Source of the DNA: Cercis canadensis
Lineage: Eukaryota > Streptophyta > Magnoliopsida > Fabales > Fabaceae
Length of the DNA stretch: 64,000 nt
NCBI GenBank assembly: GCA_003255065.1
Contig: QAOA01004890.1
Coordinates: 141,106-205,105, forward strand
Direction of reading: 5' to 3'
This document shows positions 48,713-59,705 of this stretch, piece by piece. The number at the start of each line of letters is the position of its first letter. Within the stretch, counting starts at the first letter, position 1. The notes under the pieces are model-generated. The model had not been told where the DNA came from. It saw only the letters and a list, made by a program, of their open reading frames with translations, and did no database searches. The position numbers and the translations under genes were made by a program.

Positions 48713-49110
48713 TGTGGTGGCCCTAAAGAATGGGCCCATATACAGTAGAGCCCAAACAAAATTATAACCCGAAAGGCCCAAACGACAAAGCAGGTCACTA
48801 GTTTTGCCCGACCCGCCAGCTCATGCTTTCCATCTACTATAAATAGTCCCTGACCCAACACAAGAGAAGGGACGAAAAATCTCATTTGCTGACAATCATA
48901 ATCCTGCTTCTCAGACAAAACCGATCTGACTTAATCTTCGGAGCCCAGTAAACCTAACCCGGCCCGGTAGTTTTTACCCGCAGGTTATTCGTTAGTCCGC
49001 CCGACATATAGACAACCGACCTCGGTGATTTTGCCCGACCTCAAGCTCAGGCATCGTCAGTAGCCTTATTTCTACTCAACTTCTCCTCTCTGGAGTTGAT
49101 ACTTGATACA
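48713..49110. repeat. Possible solo LTR (Gypsy-like)
   Basis: The stretch holds a TATA-like CTATAAATAG at 48838, then GACTTAATCTTCGGAGCCC near 48928. This is an arrangement often seen near the end of plant Gypsy LTRs. It is more GC-rich than its flanks and could run from TGTGGTGGCC (48713) to TTGATACA (~49110). I could not see a target duplication, so this is a guess from style. Confidence 0.3.
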
Positions 49111-49168
49111 AAAACGTATAAAAAAAAAAGTACTAATTAAGCTCTTTTTTACTCTATTTATTATTAAA

Positions 49169-49449
49169 TTCTTTCTACTTAAGTAATTTTACAGCAGCTG
49201 TTAACAAATGATAAGATATCATGAACAGTGAAAATTCAGAGTTTGAAACGGTGGTCCCCATCCCATGAAAATGATCCCCACGTGTTCTAGTATCTAACGG
49301 TCAAAAGCTAGACATAAGTAAGGCCGGTAGCCACAGACATGGGTGGTTATTAGTTGTTATCTATCGGTCACTAAACTAAGGATTAATAGAGAGAAATTGA
49401 GAGGGGAAGGAGTGGGAAGAAGGAATTCTCAGAATTGGGAGAAAAAAGA
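49169..49449 (+). repeat. 281-bp direct repeat left of the LINE
   Basis: Runs from TTCTTTCTACTTAAG to GGGAGAAAAAAGA and recurs at 55325-55605, identical by eye. Its right end abuts the N at 49450. It is either an unusually long target site duplication or an unresolved overlap between contigs. Confidence 0.95.
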
Positions 49450-49450
49450 N
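49450..49450. other. Assembly gap (single N)
   Basis: One N separates the left 281-bp repeat from the LINE. The LINE's RNase H is cut off here in mid-domain with no 3' UTR or poly(A). The N therefore almost certainly stands for a longer missing stretch. Confidence 0.85.
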
Positions 49451-52400
49451 CATGAACTAGGCCCCATAACTCGGCTTTTGTAATAGATCCTTGGCCCAGA
49501 TTACATTTAAAACCTGCAATAAAAGAACCCGAAGCATCACACGCTGCATGTTGAGTATTCGGAATCAAGGAGCCATCAATATTGACTTTGACCCAGCCAT
49601 TTTCAGGAAGAGTCCAATGGACAGGGGAATGAAACTTGGCCGACCCTATGTTGTCACTATCCAGAAAGCCACTAAGCTCTTTAAACCTGCCCATAACTTG
49701 AAAAAACAAGTCTTGATCCTCCTGACCACCACCATCAAATAGGACTGCATTTCGAGAATGCCAAACCGCATGCAACGCCACTCCAAAAAGCTTATCCCAT
49801 CCACGAGCAAGACTCCCCCATTCATTAGAAAGGTTACCCGCAAGCCAACCCTTGCTATCAAGAGAGAAGAAAGTGTTCCACGCCCTTCTTTTAACCAGCC
49901 GCATCCAAAGAGTAATGACCTTATCACAGTCCCTGAGTGCATGCATAACGGTCTCCGCTGCCTTGCCACACCTGGAGCACATAGAGTCATTCGTCAAGTG
50001 CCGTTGAAATCTGGTGCTATTCGTAAGGAGGCTATCATGAAAGACCAACCACAAGAGCGTCTTGGTCCTTTGGGGTCCCTCCCATTTCCAAATCTTTTTA
50101 AGGATAGAGGAAGGACTGCCCAAAACTTCACCAGTTAAGCATTTATAAGCAGATTTGATGGAAAAGTCCCCATCATGGGACTGATCCCACACAACTAAGT
50201 CTTCACCATCTTGGTCACGGGGAGGTTTTAAGGTTGCAATGCGCTCACAAGCCTCGCGGGGCAGCAACACCTGGATCTTCTGCCAATCCCAAGACCCTTC
50301 AGGAGTGGAAAACTGGTTCACTGTGTCGTTTATTTCACTATTATCAATCTGAGAACAGGACAAACTGTGAAGGGGGGGAAAGCCATGGATCCACTTGTCA
50401 TACCAAAATTTAGTCTTTTGACCATTGCCCACACGCCACAGGAGGTGATCCTCCAACTTAGGCCAAGCCTTACAAACCCCTTTCCAAAGGTTTGAACTGG
50501 GGTTCTTTGCGTGGACAGTGGGGATTAAATCAGCACCACACTTATACTTGCTTCGTAGGACACAAACCCACAGCTCATCCTGCTTGTTGATCAAACCCCA
50601 TCCTACCTTCATCATAAAGGCTGTGTTGACGTGTTTGGAGTGCCTCAAACCCAGTCCTCCATATTCTTTCATACTACAAACAGTATCCCACTTAACCAGG
50701 TGAATCTTTTTATGGTCTTGTGAGGAACCCCAAAGAAAACCTCTGTTAAGTTTATCAATTTCCTCACAAGTGCTGGACGGCAAGCTAGAAGTCTGCATTG
50801 CATAGACAGGGATAGCTGATATAACTGACTGGGACAGAGTAAGCCTCCCTGCAAAGGATAGGGACTTGGCTTTCCAACTACTTAATCTGTTCATGATCTT
50901 CTCCGTGATATAGCTAAAAGATCCCTTGTTGCTTCTCTTATGAATTAAGGGAACTCCTAAATATTTACCCAAGTCACTAGTAATCCCAAAGCCCAAACAA
51001 GTAGCAATCTCTTGCCCCCTTAAATGATTGACATTCTTGGAGAAGCAGACTTTAGTTTTCTCAAGACTGACTTTTTGCCCAGAACTAGCACAGAACAGCT
51101 CAAGGCATCTATTAATAACCTCAGCTTGCTCCAAGGACGCTTCCCCAAAAAGGAATAAATCATCAGCGAACATGAGATGTGTCAGAGGAGGGCCATTCCG
51201 ATTAAGAGCAAACGGTTTCCAGTGTCCCTCATTAACTATAGAGTTAATCAAATGAGATAGGCGCTCAATACACAGCACGAAGAGGTAGGGGGAAAGGGGA
51301 TCACCTTGACGAATACCCCGAGTGGGAGAAAACTCCTCCGTAGTAGCACCTGCCCAAACTACATTCATGGAAGTTGTGGAGATACAATACCAAATAAGAT
51401 TTATGATGTCAGCACCGAGGTTCAAATCCTGCAAAGTCTCTCTGATAAACTCCCACTTTATCCTGTCATAAGCTTTCTCAAGGTCAATTTTGATGGCCAT
51501 GAATCCTTTTTTTCCCTTCCAAAACCTCAAACTATGAACCACCTCTTGAGCAATAATAACATTATCTGAGCCCTGCCTCCCCGGAATGAAGCTACACTGA
51601 TTAGGAGAGATGATATAGCGCATGACTTTTCGAAGTCTAGTAGCAACTATCTTAGTAATCACTTTATATGCCACATTACATAAGCTTATAGGACGGAATT
51701 GCTTTATGTGTTCCGGGCTATCCACCTTAGGTATGAGAGTGATCAACGTACTATTTATAGCCTTGACTTTCTGAGGATCCTTAAAAACCTGTTGAACTAG
51801 AGAACATAAAGAAGGCCCAACTACATCCCATTGACTTTGAAAGAAAAGGGCATGTAAGCCATCGGGGCCTGGAGCTTTCAAACCACCCATGCTGAAAAGG
51901 GACTCCCTGACTTCATCCATGGTCACCATAGCTTGCATATTTGTTAAATCACTTTCTATAATTTGAGGAAAACAACCTGAAATTAAGAAAGGAGTGAACA
52001 AACCATCATCTTGATACAGGTTCCTGAAGAAAGAGATAGCCAGGACCCGGAGCGCTTCTTCATCATGAATCCAAACTCCCTCATCATTAAGTAATGCCGC
52101 AATCTTGTTCCTGCGACGTCTGAAAATAGTCGTGCCATGGAAAAACTTAGTGTTTTTATCACCAAATTTAATCCAATTACACCTAGACTTCTGAGCCTAA
52201 AGCATCTCTTCTTCTCTAAGAACAGCTTCGTACTCCTTCCACAGCTCCACTTGCAGCCTCTCAAGGTAAGAGTTAGGACCACTGTTGAGCTTGCTGTAAA
52301 TTCCTTGCAAATGACTATGCAAACGCTGCTTCTTCCGAGCTATATTCCCAAAGACTTCAAAGTTCCACTTCTTGACATTAGCGATGAAATTCTCAATGTT

Positions 52401-53273
52401 TGAGCTCCAACTGTTATCACGACCCCAAGCATTTCTAACCAAACCCCCAAAGCTTTCATGTAGCAACCAGGACGCCAAAAATTTGAAAGGTCTATTACTT
52501 CTAAAATTCTCCCTATTGCTATCAAACTGAATCCACAGGGGATTATGATCTGACTTGAAGTGGGGTAAATGAACAACCACCGCTTCTTCAAAAGTAAGCC
52601 GCCACTCCAAGTTGTAAAGAACTCTATCGAGCCTTTCCTTAGTCCCACCTCTTTGCCTAGTGAACTTAGACCCTTGGAAATCCCCATCGACTAGATTACA
52701 TTCCTGAATACAATTCCTTAGGGCTCGACAGCTGCCAAGTCGCACCTCCGCTCCCCCTTGTTTCTCTGAAGGGTGAAGGAGAGAATTAAAGTCTCCTGCG
52801 ACACACCAAGGCCCAGAGACCGACTCTTTGATGGTTTTAAGCTCATGCCACAGCTCCTCCCTCAAACTCGGAATCGGGCTACCATAAACTATCGTTAACA
52901 CCCAAGGATTCTCAGCCTTGTAGCCAACCCTCATGTGCACCAATTGATTATGAGAATGAAGCACTGAGACCTGCCAAACTGTTGAATCCCAGAGGCACCA
53001 AATACCCCCTGAAAATCCATTAGTTTCAACCCGAAACATAGAATCCAACCCAGAGTTCCTACAGAAAGTATCAGCCCTCTTCCCACTGATATGAGTTTCT
53101 AACAGTGCAACAAAAGAAAGACGATATATGCGAACCAAGTCTTTGAAGAAAGCCAGAAACCCAGCACTACCAGCACCTCTACAATTCCAAACAAGCATAT
53201 TGGGTTTTAAATCTATAAGGAAAAATATAGGAAGAAAACAAAGGCCCGAAGCAGTTACACCCAGTAACATCAA
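49451..53273 (-). pseudogene. LINE ORF2: endonuclease, reverse transcriptase, RNase H (one stop, 3' end missing)
   Basis: The endonuclease occupies the first ~250 residues, with NCRGAGS, LETHISGK, AGDFNSLLHPSE and KSDHNPLWIQF providing the usual Asn, Glu, Asp-Asn and Asp-His catalytic residues. The open frame is then stopped by one TAG at 52197-52199, where the family has Trp (EEML-stop-AQKSR). The same frame continues at once with CNWIKFGDKNTKFFHG. The RT follows with KAYDRIKWEF, GIRQGDPLSPYLFVLCIE and the FADD box at 51159-51170. Next come a zinc-binding region (MCSRCGKAAETVMHALRDC) and RNase H (VKVNIDGSL, TKAELWGL). The frame ends in the N at 49450. ORF2 could start at 53273 or, better, at the Met before LVWNCRGAGS (53198). 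Confidence 0.93.
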
Positions 53274-53323
53274 GCTCTGATATCACCCGAAGATGAAGCG
53301 GAAAAAAATTCCTGCGTGCGTGT

Positions 53324-55300
53324 TCAATGGTTAACAGAGTTCTTAACCCACCCAGGGCCTACCTGTCTAGAACCAAAGCTTAGATTTGAGAGCAACTTAG
53401 GATCCGGAGGTTTAGGATGAATGACTTCCCGAGCTCTTCCTTCCTCCATATCAGGGCACTTGGCAGAAGAGAGAGAAACAGGGAGCTCCTCTGCGACAAG
53501 CCGGTCATAGACTTGCATTAAGTCCTCCTTCGTAGAGGGGTTCAAGGTTCTTAGGATTGCTCTATACTCGGGATCATTGACTTCCAATCTCTTCTCAGTC
53601 TGAGAGATTTTCTCTATTTGATTACCATTAGTGTTCAGGATGTTCTCTTTATCTATGCCCATCATTCTGGAAGCACCAGCCGCTTTAGATTTAACAATCC
53701 CAGCTGGGTTTTTCTTAGTACGGTGCACGGCTAAATTTAGTTTGCTTTGATTCTTTGGCCTAGGTGACTTACTTGGCCCAGTATGAGAATTAAATGGCAG
53801 ATGGGACGTGAGAGTAGATCTCTCTGCATGCTCAGACGGAAAAACCAAAGCTGCCCCATTACTCGGCCCCACCTGGACAGGGGCAGGTGTTGTTGTATGT
53901 AAATTGGCTTGTTGAGGCTCTGGGTTGTCCATTAGAATATCAAAGCGGGACCCACCCAGACCTTTTACTATATCAGAACCTGTGACCATATGGGCTCCTT
54001 GCTGTAGCTCCTTCTCTGCCACCTTTTCACTGGCTTTCGAAACCCCGAATTTGCGGCGCTGAGGTCGCTGAACCAACATCCACTTCCCAAAGTGGTTGGG
54101 TCTTCCTTCATCCTTACCTTGGGAGTTGGAATGTGATCTATCAGTAGGATTCTCCGGTAGAATAGGGATCATGGGTTCAACCCCTCCATTTCCCAGCTCC
54201 GTCGCCGGACCTCTCACTGCTACTCCTCCCGGAACCTCCAACGGAAAACAGACCATGCAAGAGTCGCTGCGGTGACCATACTTACCACACTTGAAGCAAA
54301 CTAGGTGGAGACCTTCATACTCTATGGATATTTCCCTGCCATACAACAGAAACTTTGGAACTAAACTTCTTCTTAAATCAATCTCAACACAAATCCTAGC
54401 AAACTTCCCCCGAGTGATTTGAGAAGTCAGGTTGTCAACACGCAAAGTAGTACCAAGTATAGAACCAATGCGCCATAGAAACTTGTCATTATGGAACTCT
54501 ATGGGTAGTCCAGGAATTCGGATCCACACCGCAACTCTTTTGACTTGCATATCAGAAGGGTCGAACAGAGGACGCCATCTATGAACTATCAGATAATGGT
54601 CTGCTATCAACCAGGGGCCTTCAGTAAGGGCAAACCGCAGATCATTCTGGTTAGAGAAGGTCACAAGAAAATGATCCTCATTGAGGTCAACCACCCTTAA
54701 CGTACCCTCTCTTTCCCACATCTTCTGAAGCCTGTTCGCCATCATTCGGATTCCTACTCTTTTCCCCAACAGCCTGACAATCAACGACTGTCTCCAAGGC
54801 TTGCAATACTCCTCATGCTCTTCTGGCGACACCTCTATCGCAGGGCACGGATTGAAAGGAGAGTCCTTCCCTAGTGGGACGTTCTCATCCTCGCTACCAT
54901 ACATGAGAATATCCTCTCTGTCCTTAGTGTTCCAAGGTGACTTCACTCCTCTCTGACTGCTGTGAGAGTCCAACAACATATCCTTGTATGAGTTGGATTC
55001 ACCCTTCAGGCCTTTCTCTGAGATTTTCCCCTCCTTTTCTAGCTCCATTGAAGAGGCTGAAACAACCACGGAGTCGCTAACAGCTTGCTGCACCAGATGG
55101 GGTTCAATCACAGCATCCATAGAGTGAAGCTCTTCCTCAGGAACTTCACTATCCTCCATACGAGCTTCCTGGCATGAGGATGAGGATTGTCTGACTTTTT
55201 TACATGATCGCGCTCTCAAATCCTCCTCTTCCAGCGACGTCGGAGGCGGAAGGTTCCCCTGCATGTTTTGGTCACTGTTCATGTTTTCGTCACTGTTCAT
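53324..55300 (-). CDS. LINE ORF1, gag-like protein with DUF4283 and zinc knuckle
   Basis: An intact 658-residue frame. The first ~150 residues are acidic and low in structure. DUF4283, an RNA-binding fold typical of plant LINE gag proteins, spans roughly residues 168-330 (SLIVRLLGKRVGIRMMANRL, GPWLIADHYLIVHRW, VAVWIRIPGLPIEF). It is followed by a CCHC knuckle (CFKCGKYGHRSDSC). The tail is basic and Pro/Ser-rich. It presumably coats LINE RNA in a ribonucleoprotein particle. The stop is 50 bases before ORF2. No internal stop or frameshift is present, which suggests a fairly young copy. Confidence 0.93.
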   Translation of the reverse strand: MNSDENMNSDQNMQGNLPPPTSLEEEDLRARSCKKVRQSSSSCQEARMEDSEVPEEELHSMDAVIEPHLVQQAVSDSVVVSASSMELEKEGKISEKGLKGESNSYKDMLLDSHSSQRGVKSPWNTKDREDILMYGSEDENVPLGKDSPFNPCPAIEVSPEEHEEYCKPWRQSLIVRLLGKRVGIRMMANRLQKMWEREGTLRVVDLNEDHFLVTFSNQNDLRFALTEGPWLIADHYLIVHRWRPLFDPSDMQVKRVAVWIRIPGLPIEFHNDKFLWRIGSILGTTLRVDNLTSQITRGKFARICVEIDLRRSLVPKFLLYGREISIEYEGLHLVCFKCGKYGHRSDSCMVCFPLEVPGGVAVRGPATELGNGGVEPMIPILPENPTDRSHSNSQGKDEGRPNHFGKWMLVQRPQRRKFGVSKASEKVAEKELQQGAHMVTGSDIVKGLGGSRFDILMDNPEPQQANLHTTTPAPVQVGPSNGAALVFPSEHAERSTLTSHLPFNSHTGPSKSPRPKNQSKLNLAVHRTKKNPAGIVKSKAAGASRMMGIDKENILNTNGNQIEKISQTEKRLEVNDPEYRAILRTLNPSTKEDLMQVYDRLVAEELPVSLSSAKCPDMEEGRAREVIHPKPPDPKLLSNLSFGSRQVGPGWVKNSVNH

Positions 55301-55324
55301 GGTTAATCACTGTTCACCGAGAGC

Positions 55325-55605
55325 TTCTTTCTACTTAAGTAATTTTACAGCAGCTGTTAACAAATGATAAGATATCATGAACAGTGAAAATTCAGAGTTT
55401 GAAACGGTGGTCCCCATCCCATGAAAATGATCCCCACGTGTTCTAGTATCTAACGGTCAAAAGCTAGACATAAGTAAGGCCGGTAGCCACAGACATGGGT
55501 GGTTATTAGTTGTTATCTATCGGTCACTAAACTAAGGATTAATAGAGAGAAATTGAGAGGGGAAGGAGTGGGAAGAAGGAATTCTCAGAATTGGGAGAAA
55601 AAAGA
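55325..55605 (+). repeat. 281-bp direct repeat right of the LINE (DUF247 promoter/leader)
   Basis: Second copy of 49169-49449. It starts at the first base after the LINE 5' end and runs into the leader of the DUF247 gene. Because that gene follows directly, this copy is the one in its native context. Confidence 0.95.
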
Positions 55606-55636
55606 AATTAAAAAGGAGGTAGGAACTAGGAAGAGT

Positions 55637-56995
55637 ATGGGAAGCAATTCCATCGATGGCGAAACCAATGAGCATGTAATAGACATATGGGATGTGAACA
55701 AAGATAGATTGGCGGTGATGCAGCTCAAGATTTCTGAGAACCCAAAATTGCTAAGCAAAGTTGCTGGTAGAAAGTCGTGTTGCATTTTCAGGGTCCCACA
55801 GAGCCTAATTGATGTAAACGGGAAAGCATACCAACCCCGCATCGTGTCCATAGGGCCCTATTACCATGGCCAACCTCGCCTTGCCATGATTGAGGAGCAT
55901 AAATGGCGATATCTTGGTTCTCTTCTCTCCAGAACAAAGACCAAAGGATTGGATTTGGAGGATTACTTGAAAGCGATAGCACCATTAGAATCAGAAGCCA
56001 GAGAGTGTTACTCTGAATCCATCCAGCTTAGCTCTGACGAATTCATTGAAATTTTAGTTGTTGATGGGTGTTTCTTGATTGAATTGTTCCGCAAAGTTGG
56101 TAACTTGGTACCCGTGGAACGCGATGACCCAATTTTCACCATGGCCTGGATATTACCATATTTTTACAGAGATTTTCTCAAGCTTGAAAATCAGATTCCC
56201 TTCTTCATTCTGGAACGCTTATTTGAATTGTCAAAATTGCCTGAAGAAAAATCCACTGCAACCTTGTCAACTCTGGCCCTGGAATTTATCAACAGTTCAA
56301 CGCAAAAGCCAGACCAAGTCATCGCCCAACAGAGTAATCTCCAAGGTAAACATTTGCTAGATTTGATTCGCTCAAGCTATATTCCCACTGATCTGAAAAC
56401 AGTTGAGAAATCAGATCAGAAAACACCAACCCATTTGATTCATTGTGTCTCTAAGCTTCGGCGTGCAGGGATTGAAATCCATCCCTGCAAAGTTGACAGC
56501 TTCTTGTACGTAACACACAGGAATGGAGTAATAAAAATGCCCACCATCACAATCGATGATTTCATGAGCTCTTTCTTGCTAAATTGCGTGGCCTTTGAGC
56601 TGTGCTATAGTGATTACTCTAAGTACTTTACCACCTATGTCACTCTCATGGATTGTCTCATAAACACCTATAGGGATGTTGAATACCTATTTGACCGAAA
56701 CATCATTGAGAACCATTTAGGGACAGATGGAGAAGTTGCCAGTTTCTTCAACAATGCAGGAAAAGAGGTGGCATTTGATATAGAAATGTGTTACTTGTCA
56801 CCCTTGTTCAACGACGTTCACAACTACTATAGGAATAGTTGGCATGTGCAATGGGCCAGCTTTAAGCACACCTATTTTGAAACCCCATGGTCCTTCATAT
56901 CAGCGCTTGCTGCCTTAATATTGTTGATTCTCACGTTGGGTCAGACCTACTTTGCCGGTTATCAGTATTTTGCACCTGCTGATTCTCAATCTTAA
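55637..56995 (+). CDS. DUF247 (UPF0481) membrane protein
   Basis: A 452-residue plant protein of the DUF247 family. These are single-pass membrane proteins, a few of which act in self-incompatibility or growth control; the role of this one is unknown. The family pattern is complete: IFRVPQSL, YQPRIVSIGPYYHGQPRL, MIEEHKWRYLGSLLSR, VDGCFLIELFRKVG, LENQIPFFILERLFEL, and FDIEMCYLSPLFNDV. A hydrophobic segment near the C-terminus (SALAALILLILTLGQTYF) is the expected anchor. The frame is open upstream to 55499, but the added residues are low-complexity and derived from the duplicated leader. MGSNSIDGE at 55637 is therefore the likelier start. Single exon, intact. A LINE ends 313 bases upstream and may have displaced the distal promoter. 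Confidence 0.93.
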   Translation: MGSNSIDGETNEHVIDIWDVNKDRLAVMQLKISENPKLLSKVAGRKSCCIFRVPQSLIDVNGKAYQPRIVSIGPYYHGQPRLAMIEEHKWRYLGSLLSRTKTKGLDLEDYLKAIAPLESEARECYSESIQLSSDEFIEILVVDGCFLIELFRKVGNLVPVERDDPIFTMAWILPYFYRDFLKLENQIPFFILERLFELSKLPEEKSTATLSTLALEFINSSTQKPDQVIAQQSNLQGKHLLDLIRSSYIPTDLKTVEKSDQKTPTHLIHCVSKLRRAGIEIHPCKVDSFLYVTHRNGVIKMPTITIDDFMSSFLLNCVAFELCYSDYSKYFTTYVTLMDCLINTYRDVEYLFDRNIIENHLGTDGEVASFFNNAGKEVAFDIEMCYLSPLFNDVHNYYRNSWHVQWASFKHTYFETPWSFISALAALILLILTLGQTYFAGYQYFAPADSQS

Positions 56996-59705
56996 AAAGA
57001 TTTTGTACCATACATGCTGTTTGTATAGAGATCAAATTCCAACAAGAGTGAGAGATGAGTAGCGCAAGTTATTTTCTTTTTCTCATTCAAGTATTTCTCG
57101 CTTTTGTGGTCACTACTCTTTACTTGAAATGAATTTTGCAATATAGAATTGATTTTTTTAAGTTATGAGGTTACTAGTTAGTTTTCAATGTTATCTTCGA
57201 GAATCTTGATAGCCACCTAGCAGGACATGTTAATCATGATGCAGAGTATCTCCTTAGCCGTCTACAATATTTTAGCTAGCTAGTCAAGGATAATATAGAT
57301 TTGTAATGGAGGATGCTCTTACACCCAGATATTCAAGGATAATATATTTTTAGAGATTGAAATGTATTCCTCGATTTAATCTACTATTTTAATGTACACC
57401 TGTGTGTCTCGTGATCTAACTAAGCATTTATATATGTTGTTGAATGTTCTATCACATCTAAAGTTTACGAAAAGAAATAAGACTACTTGAGTTTCACCTT
57501 CCTTTGTTTGTTTGTTTTTTTGTTTGCGCTAATTTGCACAACGAAATCTGTAAGATAGCGGCCCAACTACTAAAGGCCCAAGTATAAGATGAGTTTGCAC
57601 CCTACGTCCCATTTATTACTGCGTATTTGCAAGCAGCCCAGAATAAAGGCCCAAGTATAAGATGGGCCAAATTATAATTATTTCAAACTGACAAAAACCG
57701 CCCCAGCCCAACAACTTATCTGGGTGATTGGATCAGAGGGTCAAAGTCATTTCTTTGACCAATAAAAATCACCTGTTTATTTCTCTCTCTTTGGGACTAT
57801 TGAAGCAGGTCAAGATTGAGTTTTGTGATACTAAAAAAAAAAATGTATTAACAATGAAAAAGAATTAGGTAATCTCATGAAACAAGATAGTGCGTGAGTG
57901 AGGCAGTGAGTATTTGCTCTTACCCATTATTTGAAATGTGCAAAACAGAGAATGAGTTGCGATATAATGACAAATTGTTGTTGGAAATAATAATTTAGGA
58001 TAAGGTAATAAGTGGAACCTTTTAATGTGGAACTGTGGTGGTTCTGAAGAGGTGTTTTGAGTTGAGAGACGAAGTATATGGCACTAGTTATTGGTAGTAG
58101 GTGCGTAAGCCAGCAAATATTTGTTGAAATGTCTCAGAGAGATTTTATTGTTTCGGCCAGTGACAATCATAATCATGTGGATGTTGACAACATATATCAT
58201 CTGTAACCACGGAGATTAACCATCAAATTTATCGATAATACTTATTTAAGATGAATTACTATTTTGATTCTTAATTAAATTTTCTTCCTTTTATCAATTT
58301 CATCTTTAAACTTTAAAAAATTGATTAATTTGTTCTTTAAAGTTCCGCATTATATTCAATCTTCAAAGTCCCTAATTGAAGAAAAAATATATCTTTTAGC
58401 AAATAAAAAAGAAAAAAAAAGAACATAGCTTACGTTGTATTGATTATTGAGAATAAATGGGTAAATTTAATAAGCATGTTAATCAATTTTGTTATTTTCT
58501 CTATTGACCAAAAATGAAAATATTAGAGATTAAAATGATTAATTTCAAAATTTGAAAATAGCAAGAGCATCAAAAGTTAAGGATTTGCTAATTATATAAT
58601 ATTATACTTGAGCACTATTGTGCTACTAATTAATAGAACATTGAGTTTTAATAGCGTACTTATTTTTAGATTCAGAATGAGCGTTGTTCTTAAGTTCAAC
58701 TTTGCTTATTGTGAGGAAAATTGTATAGTACGTCGATAATCACAAAATGTATCTGTTCACTAGTTTTTTTGTTTGCCCACAACTTAATTCTTAATAGAAA
58801 TATACTGATGCGCCATTACACTCGTTTGTGGATGGAAAATTAGCAATGTCACTCTAATTTATAATTACTATGTCATTGATATATATGATGTGACAATCTA
58901 AACTTAATACAATAATTCATTTTTAAAAAAAAACGAATTTAAACATATGAATGATGTGATGATGAAACATAGTTAAGAATGTAAAATTATTCCTCCTTAA
59001 TTGACTCGTAGAAATTAATATATATGTAGATGACCAAGGAATTGCGATTAGAACTTAGAACACTATTAATATAATTTTAATTAATTTAGATGTCACTATA
59101 TATACTTGTCTACTTCAATACACTGAAAGGTTTGACGATTCATATAGAAGCAGTAAAATACCTATATACATATAGGAAAAAAAAAAAAAAAAAAAAAANA
59201 AGAAAAAAAAAAAAAAAAAACAAAGCAGCGAGAATTGGTCTTCCTCTTGCTGTTGCACTTGCACAGGAACATCTTGTCCCTAAGTTGAATCCTCTACGTA
59301 ACTGTTGCAGCAAAAGGTAAAACTATTGGCAGTTCACGAGAAGACAAGAGTTTATAGAGTTTGAAAATTTCAAAGTCCAACAGGAATGGTAAAGGGTAAG
59401 AAGACCAATTCCTTTACGGTACGGGGTTTCAATAACTATCAGTCAAGTATTTGATCAATTCTCTTAAGTTCTAATATTGGTCAAGTCAACCATCTGCCAT
59501 TCCAAAGGCAAAGGCACCCCTTTTCTCTCTCTATATATATTGGCACCACAGGGCAAGGTAAGCAAAAACACATATTATCCTCCAAAACCTATCTCATTGA
59601 AGAACGCACGGTATTGTTTTCATTTCAGGACTCGAGCAGCAACCACCAACTTCAACTCCATTCCATTTATAACCAAATTAAGCCATTAACTTTGAGATTC
59701 AATCA
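56996..59705. other. Intergenic region downstream of DUF247
   Basis: Probable DUF247 3' UTR, then spacer. There is a repeated GGCCCAAGTATAAGATG at about 57577 and 57648, and a long poly(A) run broken by an N at 59199. After it comes a short stretch that reads RIGLPLAVALAQEHLVPKLN, which I cannot assign. A TATA-like CTATATATAT lies at 59531-59540. No firm gene. Confidence 0.4.
59531..59540 (+). promoter_or_regulatory. Putative TATA box of the small orphan gene
   Basis: CTATATATAT lies in a CT-rich context about 165 bases before the ATG at 59706, a plausible core promoter position. Confidence 0.35.

Larger units (their letters stand above)
49451..55324 (-). mobile_element. L1-type LINE retrotransposon, near full length
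   Basis: A non-LTR retrotransposon on the minus strand with two ORFs in the usual plant L1 order. ORF1 is a gag-like protein with DUF4283 and a CCHC knuckle. ORF2 has an AP endonuclease, RT, zinc-binding region and RNase H. The visible length is 5,874 bp. The 5' end is at 55324, where the duplicated host sequence begins, leaving a 5' leader of only 24 bases before the ORF1 ATG. The 3' end is lost in the N at 49450. It lies 313 bases upstream of, and opposite to, the DUF247 gene. Confidence 0.95.

Noticed and set aside
49169..55605. The 281-bp direct repeats as LTRs of one element
   Set aside because: The body between them is a LINE with endonuclease and no primer site or polypurine tract, and the right copy continues into the DUF247 leader, so they are host sequence.
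55499..55636. Upstream start for the DUF247 gene at 55499
   Set aside because: The extra 46 residues are low-complexity, partly lie in the duplicated host leader, and are not part of the family. MGSNSIDGE at 55637 fits better.
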